A DNA stretch of 64,000 bases from an uncultured Phascolarctobacterium sp. (GCF_934190775.1 NZ_CAKPTG010000005.1:86927-150926); one strand, 5' to 3'; positions 8,434 through 17,658 are shown, counted from the first letter of the stretch. The notes: a model not told the origin generated them from the letters alone. A program made the numbers and translations.

Positions 8434-8853
8434 CTACCTTTCACGCACTGCTGCCTGCAGTCTTTCATATCTGGCCTGCAGCTCTTGCAGCTCCTGTACC
8501 AGGGCAGCATTTCTTTGCTGCATCTGCTGTTCCATTGCAGTATATTGCTCCTGCAATTGCTGCTCTGCTGCTATACATTTTTGCTGCATTTCCTGCTCCA
8601 TAGCAGTACACTTTTCCTGCATCTCCTGCTTCAAAGCAACGCATTTTTCCTGCAGCTCCAATCTTTCAGCTGCCAGGTCAAGTGCCGTCCAGATAGCCAG
8701 CTTATCCGTCTGCAGCAGCTTTTTGTTTTCTGCCAGCTCCTGCATTCTTCTGTCTACCTCTGCTGCTATTTTCAGTACCTGCTCTTCGGAGGCAGAGGTC
8801 GTTAATGCATAGGTACTGTTATATATTTTTACAGAAACTGATGCTTTTTCCAT
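8434..8853 (-). CDS. ZapA-like cell division protein with hendecad coiled coil
   Basis: The N-terminal 65 residues match ZapA (VSVKIYNSTYALTTSASEEQVLKIAAEVDRR cut short here), a small protein that bundles FtsZ at midcell. I chose ATG 8853 (MEKASVSV) because AGAGG lies 8 bases upstream; a GTG at 8859 is also possible. The C-terminal half is not typical. Five to six 11-residue units start at about 8655 and run down to 8458, for example LQEKCVALKQE, MQEKCTAMEQE, MQQKCIAAEQQ, LQEQYTAMEQQ, with matching 33-bp DNA repeats. They predict a long hendecad coiled coil containing several cysteines. Confidence 0.75.
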   Translation of the reverse strand: MEKASVSVKIYNSTYALTTSASEEQVLKIAAEVDRRMQELAENKKLLQTDKLAIWTALDLAAERLELQEKCVALKQEMQEKCTAMEQEMQQKCIAAEQQLQEQYTAMEQQMQQRNAALVQELQELQARYERLQAAVRER

Positions 8854-8869
8854 AAACACATCCTCTAGC

Positions 8870-9712
8870 TTATTCCGCGATAACGGTAAAATTAAAGCTT
8901 TGCAGGCTCAGCTTTTCCCAGGAGCGCTTGTAATCCATGCGGATATTATAGGTGCCTGGCTTAGTAACTGCCAGCACCAGAATTTCAATGCCGGGTGCGC
9001 CAACTCTTTCCTCTTCACTGCGCGGAATGGTAAACGAACTGCCTACCCTGCTTACTGCCGGTGAGCTGCAGCTATATTCCCAGCCATAGCCGGTGGAAGG
9101 ATTGCTGTCCAGCTTAAGCGCTATCAGTCCGCTTGCAGGCAGACGTAATGTTTTGCCTGCCGCCTTATCGGTAATCTTCGCCAGCTGCAGTAAGCGACCT
9201 GCTTCACCGATGCGCAACGAGGTAACTACCTCTTTATAAGGCACGAAGCTGCTGTACGCTGCATTTTTCTTGCTGCGCACAAACAAGCCCTCTTCACCAA
9301 AGAGCACATTGTCATAATCACCCAAAGCGGTCTTTACATTATCGTTATCGACAAAGAAGTCCGTAACCTCGAACTCTCTGCCAGTAGTCAAATCAAGATT
9401 TAAACCGGTGTACGCCTTGCGTCCGCCATTATCTGCTTCCAGCAAAAGGCTCACCAGGCTCGGACGGTTCAGCATCACCTTATAGGTCACGCTTCCCTGA
9501 CCGCCAACCTCTTTTACCAGCTTAGCTGCAGCGTCACGCACCAAAGCGTTAGCCTGTGTTTCCAGCTCTACAGAATTACTGCCATCAATATAAGGCAGCG
9601 TTGCCGTAGCTTTTCCGACAGAGGTCTGTTCTGTCAGCACCGTGGTCTGCTGGTCTGCCAGTACCGGCAGCGATAAGCATAAGCATAATAATGTTGTCAA
9701 CAGGATTTTCAT
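8870..9712 (-). CDS. secreted protein: DUF3298-type domain plus chagasin-like (I42) inhibitor domain
   Basis: 280 residues with a clear signal peptide (MKILLTTLLCLCLSLPVLA, cleavage after ALA-type site). Residues 30-175 resemble the DUF4163/DUF3298 pair found in exported proteins such as PdaC/RsiV relatives (GLNLDLTTGREFEVTDFF). Residues 185-280 contain the chagasin signature: DSNPSTGYGW, a central Gly-rich turn (VGAPGIE) and a final RSWE loop. The I42 family inhibits papain-like cysteine proteases. The fusion suggests an exported inhibitor or cell-surface protein; the true target is unknown. It is the first gene of the operon with the ZapA-like and U32 genes. Confidence 0.75.
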   Translation of the reverse strand: MKILLTTLLCLCLSLPVLADQQTTVLTEQTSVGKATATLPYIDGSNSVELETQANALVRDAAAKLVKEVGGQGSVTYKVMLNRPSLVSLLLEADNGGRKAYTGLNLDLTTGREFEVTDFFVDNDNVKTALGDYDNVLFGEEGLFVRSKKNAAYSSFVPYKEVVTSLRIGEAGRLLQLAKITDKAAGKTLRLPASGLIALKLDSNPSTGYGWEYSCSSPAVSRVGSSFTIPRSEEERVGAPGIEILVLAVTKPGTYNIRMDYKRSWEKLSLQSFNFTVIAE

Positions 9713-9772
9713 AGCCTGCAGCTCCTTTCCAAAAACATTTCCCGGGACATATTAAGCTGCAATATGCCCTGT

Positions 9773-9804
9773 AAAAATTAAGCAGGAAGAATGCCCTCCT
9801 GCTT
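9773..9804 (-). terminator. terminator of gltX
   Basis: AAGCAGGA...TTCCTGCTT stem (9780-9804) followed on the minus strand by AATTTTTAC. A second weak hairpin (GGGCATATT/AATATGTCCC, about 9746-9772) lies next to it. Confidence 0.75.
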
Positions 9805-9851
9805 AATTAAAGCAATCGCGCTAAAACTAGCCGCCAATCGCTATTTTACAA

Positions 9852-11321
9852 TCATAAACTTTTAATGTATTCAACAGCCTTTTCCAGACGTGCCAGAGTT
9901 CTTTCCTTGCCCAACAGCACCATAACATCAAACATGCCGGGGCTTACAGTGCGTCCGGTCAGAGCCAGACGAGTCGGATGGATAACCTTGCCCAGAGCCA
10001 GGCCATTATCAGCAGCAATCTTGTTATAAGCTGCTTCGGTAGAAGCCAGGTCATAAACATCGTCAGCCTTAATTGCTGCAATGCACTGTTCCAGTACAGG
10101 AATATTTTCTGCCTTGAAGTGCTTAGCTACGCCCTTTTCATCATACTCTTCAACATCCTTGAAGAAGTAGGTGGAAGCATCGGCAACCTCCTGCAGAGTT
10201 TTAACGCGTACACGTACAACATCTACGAGCTTTTCAAAATATGCTTCATTGGCAGCATCGTTGAACCATTCTTCGGTTACCAGGCCATCTTTAACGAAGA
10301 AGGGTTTGGCATCCGGCAGAATTTTTGCCAGCGGCAGCTCGGACAGATATTGACCGTTCATCCAGGTGAGTTTTTTGGTGTCGTAAATAGCAGCCTTTTT
10401 GCTCATCTGCTCCAGCTCAAACAGCTTAACTGTTTCTTCCAGAGTGAAGATTTCGCGCTCGTCGCCAGGGCCCCAGCCAAGCAGAGTCAGGTAGTTGATG
10501 ATTGCTTCCGGCAGATAGCCTTGGCTGCGGAATTCTTCAACAGAGGTTGCGCCGTGGCGTTTGCTCAGCTTGGAACGGTCCATAGCCAGAATCATCGGCA
10601 TATGACCAAACTTAGGCGGCTCCCAGCCCAGTGCTTCATAAACCAGCAGCTGCTTCGGAGTGTTGGAAAGATGCTCTTCCGCACGCAGTACGTGAGTCAT
10701 GCCCATCAGATGGTCATCGACACAAACAGCGAAGTTATAGGTAGGAATACCGTTGGATTTTACAATAACAAAATCGTCGAACTGATCCATGTTAAAGGTA
10801 ACCTCGCCATGAATCAGGTCATGTACGGTAATGCTGCCTTCAGCAGGAATCTTGATACGGATAGAATACGGTTCGCCTGCAGCGATACGTGCTTTAGCCT
10901 CTTCTGCCGGAATATCGCGGCAGGTGCGGGCATAGCGGAACGGTTGCTTAGCAGCGCGTTGTTTTTCACGTTGTGCAGCCAAATCCTCAGTAGTGCAGAA
11001 GCAGTAGTATGCTTTGCCTTCATCCAGCAGCTGCTGAGCATATTTTCTGTAGATATCAAAGCGCTCGGACTGATAGTACGGACCGTATTCACCGCCTGCT
11101 TCCGGGCCTTCGTCCCAATTGATGCCCAACCATTTCAGGCTGGTAAGAATCTGGCTTACAGAATCCTCTTTCAAACGTTCAATATCGGTATCTTCGATAC
11201 GCAGAATCAGCTTGCCGCCCATTTTGCGGGCAAACAGCCAGTTGAACAGCGCAGTACGCGCACCACCAATATGTAAATACCCAGTAGGACTGGGAGCAAA
11301 TCTTACTCTGACTTCAGACAT
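9852..11321 (-). CDS. gltX: glutamate--tRNA ligase
   Basis: Class I synthetase of 489 residues, charging tRNA-Glu (and possibly tRNA-Gln, the usual route in Bacillota with GatCAB). Seen: RFAPSPTGYLHIGGARTAL with the HIGH-type motif at residues 16-19, the zinc-region equivalent near 100, and KLSKRHG (KMSKS motif) near 255. The C-terminal helical anticodon domain is complete, ending YIKSL. The gene stands alone between its own promoter (11373-11401) and terminator. Confidence 0.97.
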   Translation of the reverse strand: MSEVRVRFAPSPTGYLHIGGARTALFNWLFARKMGGKLILRIEDTDIERLKEDSVSQILTSLKWLGINWDEGPEAGGEYGPYYQSERFDIYRKYAQQLLDEGKAYYCFCTTEDLAAQREKQRAAKQPFRYARTCRDIPAEEAKARIAAGEPYSIRIKIPAEGSITVHDLIHGEVTFNMDQFDDFVIVKSNGIPTYNFAVCVDDHLMGMTHVLRAEEHLSNTPKQLLVYEALGWEPPKFGHMPMILAMDRSKLSKRHGATSVEEFRSQGYLPEAIINYLTLLGWGPGDEREIFTLEETVKLFELEQMSKKAAIYDTKKLTWMNGQYLSELPLAKILPDAKPFFVKDGLVTEEWFNDAANEAYFEKLVDVVRVRVKTLQEVADASTYFFKDVEEYDEKGVAKHFKAENIPVLEQCIAAIKADDVYDLASTEAAYNKIAADNGLALGKVIHPTRLALTGRTVSPGMFDVMVLLGKERTLARLEKAVEYIKSL

Positions 11322-11372
11322 TTCATCGTCTCCTTACATTTTAATTACAAATATAGATTGTCAACCAGATTA

Positions 11373-11401
11373 ATTATACAGCTTTACAGAAAAAAGTGCA
11401 A
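11373..11401 (-). promoter_or_regulatory. promoter of gltX
   Basis: TTGCAC (11396-11401), 17-base spacer, TATAAT (11373-11378) on the minus strand. No T-box is seen in the short leader. Confidence 0.75.
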
Positions 11402-11520
11402 ATATTAATCTGCATTGCCGTCTGCTTTTATTTTTCTTCATGATTCAAAGAAAAAACATTTCCGAACGTCTTCGTTCATAGAAAACGTCTTTTATTGCTA
11501 TTATTTCGCATTTTTTTCGT

Positions 11521-11549
11521 TTGTCTAACCGTCAATTTCGTATTATAAT
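11521..11549 (+). promoter_or_regulatory. promoter of the AlkA-like gene
   Basis: TTGTCT (11521-11526), 17-base spacer, TATAAT (11544-11549), followed by AAAGGAGG ahead of the start. Confidence 0.75.
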
Positions 11550-11582
11550 ATTGTAATAAAGTAAACATAAAGGAGGATGCTT

Positions 11583-12209
11583 ATGTGCCAAGCCCCAGAT
11601 TGGTCTATTGGTGACCGCTATCTGCGTGAAAACGTTCCAGAGCTCGCCCCGTTAGTTACACGTTATTCGCCATGTCCGTTAAAGCCTAAATCTAAAGAGG
11701 TTTATTTCACTATATTACTGACCGGTATAATTTCACAACAGCTACCGCCAAATGTCAGCCAGGAGCTGATGAAAAAGCTGGAAGCCCTTACAGGCAATCC
11801 TATTACACCGCAGGCAGTGCTGGCAACCCCGATTGAAGCACTGCTCAATATCGGTCTCGTACAGCAAAAGGTAGATTATCTGCGCAGCTTTGCTGAAGCT
11901 GTTATTAACGGCAGCGTTAATTTTGACAAGTTTGACGATATGACTGACAGTCAGATTACCAAGCAGCTGATGCAGATTCGCGGCCTCGGCCAATGGACCA
12001 TAGAAATGTTTCTGCTGCTGGCCCTGTGCCGCACAGACGTTGTTCCCAGTGCCGACTTTATCTTCAAAAAAGAACTGCAGAAAATGCTTAATCTTAGCGA
12101 AATCCCCAAGCGCGGCAAAATCAACACGCTCACCGAAACATGGCGCCCTTGGCGCTCGCTCGCAGTGTGGTATATCTGGCAAAAAGCCAACGATACCCCA
12201 AAAAAATAA
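11583..12209 (+). CDS. DNA-3-methyladenine glycosylase II (AlkA-like, HhH-GPD)
   Basis: Base-excision repair glycosylase that removes alkylated purines. The 208-residue protein lacks the AlkA N-terminal domain, as in the short bacterial versions. The helix-hairpin-helix is IRGLGQWTIEMFLL near residue 130, and the GPD Asp is in DVVPSADF, about 20 residues later. ATG 11583 (MCQAPDWS) is preferred because AGGAGG ends 6 bases before it; an ATG at 11577 touches the ribosome site. It is monocistronic on the plus strand among minus-strand genes. Confidence 0.9.
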   Translation: MCQAPDWSIGDRYLRENVPELAPLVTRYSPCPLKPKSKEVYFTILLTGIISQQLPPNVSQELMKKLEALTGNPITPQAVLATPIEALLNIGLVQQKVDYLRSFAEAVINGSVNFDKFDDMTDSQITKQLMQIRGLGQWTIEMFLLLALCRTDVVPSADFIFKKELQKMLNLSEIPKRGKINTLTETWRPWRSLAVWYIWQKANDTPKK

Positions 12210-12226
12210 CGTCCAAAGCAAAACAA

Positions 12227-12278
12227 AACCGTCCTTCCCTGCCTGCATCCGCAGGCAACGGGAAAAGACGGTTTTCTT
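12227..12278 (+). terminator. terminator after the AlkA-like gene
   Basis: AACCGTC...GACGGTT outer stem with inner TTCCC/GGGAA and CCTGC/GCAGG pairs, then TTTTCTT. Confidence 0.85.
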
Positions 12279-12290
12279 ATTCTCCGAACA

Positions 12291-12346
12291 CTATTTACTG
12301 TTCACTAATCACTATTCACTAATGACTAGGCACTAATCACTGAATA
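12291..12346. repeat. degenerate short tandem repeat (CACTAATCACT-type)
   Basis: Loosely repeated units TTCACTAATCAC, TATTCACTAATGAC and GGCACTAATCACT fill the space between the terminator and the rpe stop. Function unknown. Confidence 0.5.
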
Positions 12347-12991
12347 CTATTTCAAACTTGCAATAGCAGCAGCGGTATCCTCAGCGCCGTAAACATAAGA
12401 GCCTGCTACCAATACGTTGGCACCGGCAGCCTTCACCAGCTTAGAGGTTTCGGCATTTACGCCACCGTCAACCTGAATATCCACGTTCAGGCCACGCTCG
12501 GTAATCATCGCATGCAGGCGCTCAATCTTCGGCACTACGCCTTCAATAAAGCTTTGGCCGCCAAAGCCGGGGTTTACGGTCATCAGCAGTACCATGTCAA
12601 CGTAAGGCAGAATTTCTTCTACCGTACTCAGGCTGGTAGCGGGATTCAGTGCAACGCCGGCCTTCATGCCCTCAGCCTTAATCTGCTGGATGCAGCGGTG
12701 CAGATGCTTGGTGGTTTCTACATGCACAACAATTTGGTCAGCACCGGCAGACTTGAAATCGGCAATGTATTTTTCCGGATTTTCTACCATCAGATGGCAG
12801 TCAAAGAACAGCTTGGTTACCTTACGGATTTTTTTCACTACAGGAGCGCCAAAGGTCAGGTTAGGCACAAACTGGCCGTCCATTACATCGATGTGCACCC
12901 AGTCAGCACCGGCAGCTTCAATTTTTTTGATTTCATCCGCCAGATAAGCAAAATCAGCAGACAAAATTGATGGAGCAACTTTAATCATCAT
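12347..12991 (-). CDS. rpe: ribulose-phosphate 3-epimerase
   Basis: Interconverts ribulose-5-phosphate and xylulose-5-phosphate in the pentose phosphate pathway. The 214-residue TIM barrel carries APSILSADFA, HIDVMDGQFVPN, DCHLMVENPE, and the phosphate-binding DGGVN near residue 177. All expected metal ligands (His and Asp in HIDVMDG, His in DCHLM) are present. Its ATG overlaps the rsgA stop by 4 bases, so it ends the long minus-strand operon. Confidence 0.97.
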   Translation of the reverse strand: MMIKVAPSILSADFAYLADEIKKIEAAGADWVHIDVMDGQFVPNLTFGAPVVKKIRKVTKLFFDCHLMVENPEKYIADFKSAGADQIVVHVETTKHLHRCIQQIKAEGMKAGVALNPATSLSTVEEILPYVDMVLLMTVNPGFGGQSFIEGVVPKIERLHAMITERGLNVDIQVDGGVNAETSKLVKAAGANVLVAGSYVYGAEDTAAAIASLK

Positions 12992-13887
12992 TTTCTTCCC
13001 TCTTTCTCTTGCAGTAGTTTTACCTCTGCTAACATTGTCAAATATGATTCATAACGGCTGGCAGAAATTTTTCCTGCCGCCACAGCATCCTTTACGCCAC
13101 AGACAGGCTCGTGCGTATGCGTGCAGGGACAGAACCTGCAGCCTGCCTCATAATCGGCAAACTCGCGGAAGGAGGCCAGCACCATCTCGGCGTTCAAGCC
13201 CTCCAGCAGCAGGTTGCCGAAGCCCGGCGTATCCGCAATATAGCCTTCATCAAACGGCAGCAGCTGGGCATAGCGTGTAGTATGCTTACCGCGGCCGATT
13301 TTTTCGCTTACCTCGCCCGTGCGCAGGTCTACACTGCTGTCGATAGCGTTGATTGTCGACGATTTGCCTACGCCCGAAGGTCCGCCAAAGGCGCAGATTT
13401 TACCACGCAGTCGCTCTCGCAAAGCCTCCACGCCAGTGCCGTTCTGTGCCGATAAGGTATAGACCTCGTAGCCGATAGGCTCATAAACTGCCCTCACCTG
13501 CTCAATCAGGCCCGCAGGAGCATTATCCTCCTTGTTGAGCACTAAGATTGCCGGGATTTTTGCCAGCTCTGTCAGCGCCAGCAGCTTATCTGCCAGCAGA
13601 AAGCTGAAATCCGGCGCAGCGCAGGCAAAGGCTGCCACAAACAAATCCAGATTAGCCAGCGTAGGCCGCGGCAGAAAATTTCTGCGCGGCAGCACGCCGG
13701 TAATCATCCCCTCGCGCTTTTCGCTGCTGCTTACCTCAAAGCCGGCGATATCACCAGTCGCCAACGAAAAACGGTTTTTCTTCATTTTTCCCTTTACCTT
13801 ACAGGTATAGGGCTCGCTTTCATCTTCTACCTTCAGGTAATAATAGCCATTATAATTTTTCAGGACTCTGCCCTGCAGCTCTGCCAT
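12988..13887 (-). CDS. rsgA: ribosome small subunit-dependent GTPase A
   Basis: Circularly permuted GTPase that checks late 30S maturation. An N-terminal OB fold lies around residues 5-65, then G4-like LNKEDN, G1 GGPSGVGKSSTINA near 170, and DTPGFG. The C-terminal zinc knuckle is CRFCPCTHTHEPVC. Full length at 299 residues. It starts 2 bases after the kinase stop and overlaps rpe, linking ribosome assembly to the PrkC kinase cassette as in many Bacillota. Confidence 0.96.
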   Translation of the reverse strand: MAELQGRVLKNYNGYYYLKVEDESEPYTCKVKGKMKKNRFSLATGDIAGFEVSSSEKREGMITGVLPRRNFLPRPTLANLDLFVAAFACAAPDFSFLLADKLLALTELAKIPAILVLNKEDNAPAGLIEQVRAVYEPIGYEVYTLSAQNGTGVEALRERLRGKICAFGGPSGVGKSSTINAIDSSVDLRTGEVSEKIGRGKHTTRYAQLLPFDEGYIADTPGFGNLLLEGLNAEMVLASFREFADYEAGCRFCPCTHTHEPVCGVKDAVAAGKISASRYESYLTMLAEVKLLQEKEGRK

Positions 13888-13889
13888 GC

Positions 13890-15854
13890 TTACAGATTCC
13901 TTTCAGAAATAAGCTTGCCGTCGCAGAAGAACTGCACTCTAGCATTGCCTGCGTATTCTACCTTCTGACGCAGACGCACGCTGCCATTTTGTGTACCACT
14001 GTACAGCGTTGCTGTGCCATTATCATCAATCAGCACAATACGCACATTAGCAGGCTTACCGCTCGGCACGACAAAGTCAACATAGGCGCTCTTCTTATCG
14101 CCACCGGCAGCCACAGTAATCGCTACAGCAGCGCCATCGTTAAGGTTACTGCCTACACCCGGGTTGCAGGCCAGAACAACATTTTTCTTGGCGCTGCCAT
14201 CCTGAACCTTTTTGATTTCGCCCAGCTTCAGGCCTGCCTGCTCCAGCATGCCCTTGGCTTCGTCAACAGATTTACCGATAATATTCGGTACTGCCTTATC
14301 GCCTTCGTTAATCACAAGATCAATACCTGTTCCCTTAGGAGCCTTATCCAGGCCCTTGGGTGACTGGCTGAGAACGGCGCCGATTTTCTCACCGTCCACG
14401 TGCTTGCGCGTCACCTTGCCGACCTTAAAGCCTGCATCCGCCAGCTGCTGCTCCGCCTTCGACAGCGACATGCCTGTTACATCAGGCACAGCCTTCAGCT
14501 CCGCACCCTTACAAATGGTCAGGATAATAAGACTACCCTGCTTACGTTTTTCACCGGCCTTCGGAGACTGCTCCATAACCGTACCGGGCTTAAACTTGTC
14601 AGGATCGCCGTATTTTTCCTCCAGCTCTACCTTAAACTGCTTTTCCTCCAGCAGCTTCTGTGCTTCTACTACCGTCATATTGGTAACATTAGGCACCTCA
14701 ATCTCCGCCAGATTACGGTTGAAGATAAAGTGTGCTACCAGCGAAATTGCTACTACCGCAGCAGTAATCATTATTATCAGTTTGGTATAATTAAGCTTTT
14801 TCTTTGCCACTTGTTTCTCATCCCCTGCTTTTTCGGAAGGCATTGCTTCGTGCTTCTCCTGAATTGTATCCGGCTCCTGTACCACAGGCGGAGTTGCCTG
14901 CTTCGGAGGCAGCTCACTGCGCACCGGCTTCATAATCACAGTAGCGCCGTCATCACTGTTATCAACAACATTGCCGTTAGGCTTCACAGCGCCCAGCTCC
15001 TGATGATAGTCCTCGCTGCTGAATGGGAACAGCTTCATCTTTAGGTTCATCAGGTCGCGTCTGAGCTGACCGGCGTTGGCATATCTGTCCTCACAACGCT
15101 TCGCCAGCGCCTTGTTCATAATCTCCTGCATGCCCTCAGGAACGTTTTCCATGTAATCCTTGAGCTGCGGCACTGGTTTTTCTACATGCATCATTGCAAC
15201 AGAAACAGCCGTTGTACCAACGTAGGGAACCTCACCCGTAAGCATTTCAAAAAGCACAATGCCCAGAGAATAAACATCACTGCTGGCAGTAATCTTACCA
15301 CCACAGGCCTGTTCCGGTGAAATATAATGCACTGAACCCATCACCGATTTGGAATAAACCATTGTCTGGTTCGTGACCATTTTGGCAATACCGAAATCAG
15401 CAATTTTCGGATTCATATTTTTATCAATGAGAATATTCTGCGGCTTGATATCACAGTGGATAATATTATGGCTATGTGCATGCTGCAGTGCATCTGCAAG
15501 GCGCACAGCAATTTCCAGCACAGTGTTCAGGCTCAGCTTATGCTCCTGCATATACTCCTTAAGAGTCACACCGTCAACATATTCCATAACTATATACTGA
15601 TTGCTGCCTTCCGACACAACATCATAAATGTTGATGATGTAAGGATGCACCAGACGGGCTGCAGATTTTGCTTCTCTGCGGAACTGCTCCAACAGCTCGT
15701 TATCCTCCAGAAACTGGTCGCGCAGCATTTTTACAGCCACATTACGGTCCAAAAGCTGGTCGTGGGCCAAAAAGACTTCGGCCATACCGCCATAGCCAAT
15801 CGGACGAATAATCTCATAGCGTCCGTTCAAGATGGTCTTGCCATTTTTATCCAT
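13890..15854 (-). CDS. prkC: Ser/Thr protein kinase with PASTA domains
   Basis: Membrane-spanning Hanks-type kinase that senses muropeptides or lipid II. The cytoplasmic kinase occupies residues 1-275: GYGGMAEVFLA loop, VAVKML lysine, HCDIKPQNIL catalytic loop, DFGIAK, SPEQ. A linker follows, then one membrane helix (LIIMITAAVVAISLVAHFIF, about 356-376). Outside are three PASTA repeats (each beginning VPNVTNM, VPDVTGM, VPNIIGK) and an extra C-terminal beta-rich domain of about 70 residues. It overlaps its cognate phosphatase gene by 8 bases. Confidence 0.95.
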   Translation of the reverse strand: MDKNGKTILNGRYEIIRPIGYGGMAEVFLAHDQLLDRNVAVKMLRDQFLEDNELLEQFRREAKSAARLVHPYIINIYDVVSEGSNQYIVMEYVDGVTLKEYMQEHKLSLNTVLEIAVRLADALQHAHSHNIIHCDIKPQNILIDKNMNPKIADFGIAKMVTNQTMVYSKSVMGSVHYISPEQACGGKITASSDVYSLGIVLFEMLTGEVPYVGTTAVSVAMMHVEKPVPQLKDYMENVPEGMQEIMNKALAKRCEDRYANAGQLRRDLMNLKMKLFPFSSEDYHQELGAVKPNGNVVDNSDDGATVIMKPVRSELPPKQATPPVVQEPDTIQEKHEAMPSEKAGDEKQVAKKKLNYTKLIIMITAAVVAISLVAHFIFNRNLAEIEVPNVTNMTVVEAQKLLEEKQFKVELEEKYGDPDKFKPGTVMEQSPKAGEKRKQGSLIILTICKGAELKAVPDVTGMSLSKAEQQLADAGFKVGKVTRKHVDGEKIGAVLSQSPKGLDKAPKGTGIDLVINEGDKAVPNIIGKSVDEAKGMLEQAGLKLGEIKKVQDGSAKKNVVLACNPGVGSNLNDGAAVAITVAAGGDKKSAYVDFVVPSGKPANVRIVLIDDNGTATLYSGTQNGSVRLRQKVEYAGNARVQFFCDGKLISERNL

Positions 15855-16593
15855 TACAGCTTTCCTCCTCCTGCGTAGTTAAGTCAAGCAGAATCAGGGA
15901 CACGTTATCCCGTCCGCCATTGTCCAGGCTTTGCTCCAGCAGCTTATCTGCCGCCTGCTCCAAATCACTGCAGCCTATGAGCTGACTGATTTCAGCAGCA
16001 CGCAGCATATCTGACAGGCCATCACTGCACAGCAGCAGTCTGTCACCGTCCTGCAGGCTGAAGCTGAAGAAGTCGGCCTTCACTGTTTCCTCTACACCCA
16101 GGGCTTGCAGCAAAATATGGCGCTGCGGATGTACAAAGGCTTCCTCCTCCGTAATTTTTCCCTGCTCCAGCAAATCGGCTACCAGAGTATGGTCATGTGT
16201 CAGCTGCTCCAGCTGGCCGTCGCGGAACAGATACAGTCTGCTGTCGCCTACATGGCAGCAGTAGCCGTGCCCATCCCCCGGCAGATAAAGCGCCGTCATC
16301 GTTGTTCCCATACCGGAATAGCTTTCATTGCTTACTGCCATTTTAAAGACATGTGTATTGGCCTTATCAAAGGCCTCCAGCATAACCTTACGGATATTCT
16401 GTTCCTCCTGCTCATGGCGCAGGCTGTGTGTTGCAGCCTCAAAGGCTTTGATAGTAGACCTGCTGGCGATTTCACCTGCCGCATAGCCACCCATACCGTC
16501 GGCAACGGCAAAAAGATACGGCTCGCGTACCAGTAGCGCATCTTCATTATTTTCTCTGACCAAGCCCACATGGGTTCTGCTGATTGCCTGCAT
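15847..16593 (-). CDS. stp: PP2C-type protein phosphatase
   Basis: Metal-dependent phosphatase that reverses PrkC phosphorylation. The 248-residue protein contains the PP2C motifs RTHVGLVRENNEDALLV, VADGMGGYAAGE, VGDSRLYLF and DNGGRDNVSLIL with the metal-binding aspartates. Its stop overlaps the kinase start; its start shares one base with the rlmN stop (TAATG), so the gene is coupled at both ends. Confidence 0.96.
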   Translation of the reverse strand: MQAISRTHVGLVRENNEDALLVREPYLFAVADGMGGYAAGEIASRSTIKAFEAATHSLRHEQEEQNIRKVMLEAFDKANTHVFKMAVSNESYSGMGTTMTALYLPGDGHGYCCHVGDSRLYLFRDGQLEQLTHDHTLVADLLEQGKITEEEAFVHPQRHILLQALGVEETVKADFFSFSLQDGDRLLLCSDGLSDMLRAAEISQLIGCSDLEQAADKLLEQSLDNGGRDNVSLILLDLTTQEEESCNG

Positions 16594-17648
16594 TATTTTT
16601 GCTCCTGTTCTTTGGCAAATTTGGCCCGCAGCTGACCGCAGGCTGCATCAATATCCTTGCCCATCTCCTTACGAACGGTAGCGTTAATCCTGTTTTTCTG
16701 CAGGATGCGCAAAAAGCGTTCTACTGCCGCCTTGGACGGACGCTCAAAGCCCTGCTCCGGTACCGGGTTAGCCGGTATCAGATTAACAGATGCCTGCTTA
16801 TAGCGCAGGTAATTGCTTAAAAGCTCCGCGTCCTGCGGACTGTCATTTTTCCCCTTCAAAAGAATATATTCATAAGTTATCTGCCTGCCGCTGGCTTTAC
16901 TGTAGCTTTCGGCAGCAGTCAGCACATCTACAAAGGGATAACCTTTGTTGACAGGCATCAGTGCTGTACGCAGCTCGTTTTTGACTGCATGCAGCGAAAT
17001 TGCCAGATTAATCGGCTTGCCCTGCTCCTCCAGACGCTTAATGCCCGGAATGATGCCGCAGGTGGAAAGCGTCATATTGCGGTAGCTCATGTTGCAGGTG
17101 TCCTCGCGATGCAGAAAATCTAGCGCCTGCAAAACGCTGTCAAAGTTCAGCATCGGCTCACCGCTGCCCATAACCACCACTCTGCTCACCATCGCGCCCT
17201 GCTCACGCAGGCGCTCGTTGAACAGGTAAACCTGCGCTACGATTTCTGCCGCCGTCAGGTTACGTACAGCGCCCTTCAGACCGCTGGCACAAAAGGCGCA
17301 GTGCATATCGCAGCCGACCTGGCTGGAAACACACACGCTGTAGCCGTAATCATGGTGCATCAGAACCGTTTCTACCGAATTGCCATCCGGCAAGCCCAAA
17401 AGCAGCTTGCTCGTCATGCCGTCAGAGGAATTCTGCTCACGCAAAATTTCCAAGCTGTGCGGCAGCACAGTGAACTTTTCCTGCAGTACGGCAATATCGG
17501 CCTTGCTCAGGTTGTGCATCGCTGCAAAATCAAAGACCGACTTTTGGTACAGCCATTGAAACACCTGCTTGGCACGGAACTTTTTCAGTCCTGCTGCCAC
17601 AAATAAATCTTGTAATTCTTCTATTGGTAAAGCAAAAATATCTTGCAT
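16593..17648 (-). CDS. rlmN: 23S rRNA (adenine2503-C2)/tRNA A37 methyltransferase
   Basis: Radical SAM methyltransferase of 351 residues. The iron-sulphur motif CDMHCAFCASG lies near residue 115. MGSGEPMLNF and the catalytic C-terminal Cys region (ATVRKEMGKDIDAACGQL) are present. It acts on 23S A2503 and possibly tRNA A37. Ten bases separate it from rsmB upstream. Confidence 0.96.
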   Translation of the reverse strand: MQDIFALPIEELQDLFVAAGLKKFRAKQVFQWLYQKSVFDFAAMHNLSKADIAVLQEKFTVLPHSLEILREQNSSDGMTSKLLLGLPDGNSVETVLMHHDYGYSVCVSSQVGCDMHCAFCASGLKGAVRNLTAAEIVAQVYLFNERLREQGAMVSRVVVMGSGEPMLNFDSVLQALDFLHREDTCNMSYRNMTLSTCGIIPGIKRLEEQGKPINLAISLHAVKNELRTALMPVNKGYPFVDVLTAAESYSKASGRQITYEYILLKGKNDSPQDAELLSNYLRYKQASVNLIPANPVPEQGFERPSKAAVERFLRILQKNRINATVRKEMGKDIDAACGQLRAKFAKEQEQK

Positions 17649-17658
17649 TCTCTTACCT

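Noticed and set aside
12291..12346. Short repeats near rpe as a possible CRISPR array
   Set aside because: Units are under 15 bases, degenerate and without spacers; no cas genes are in the window.
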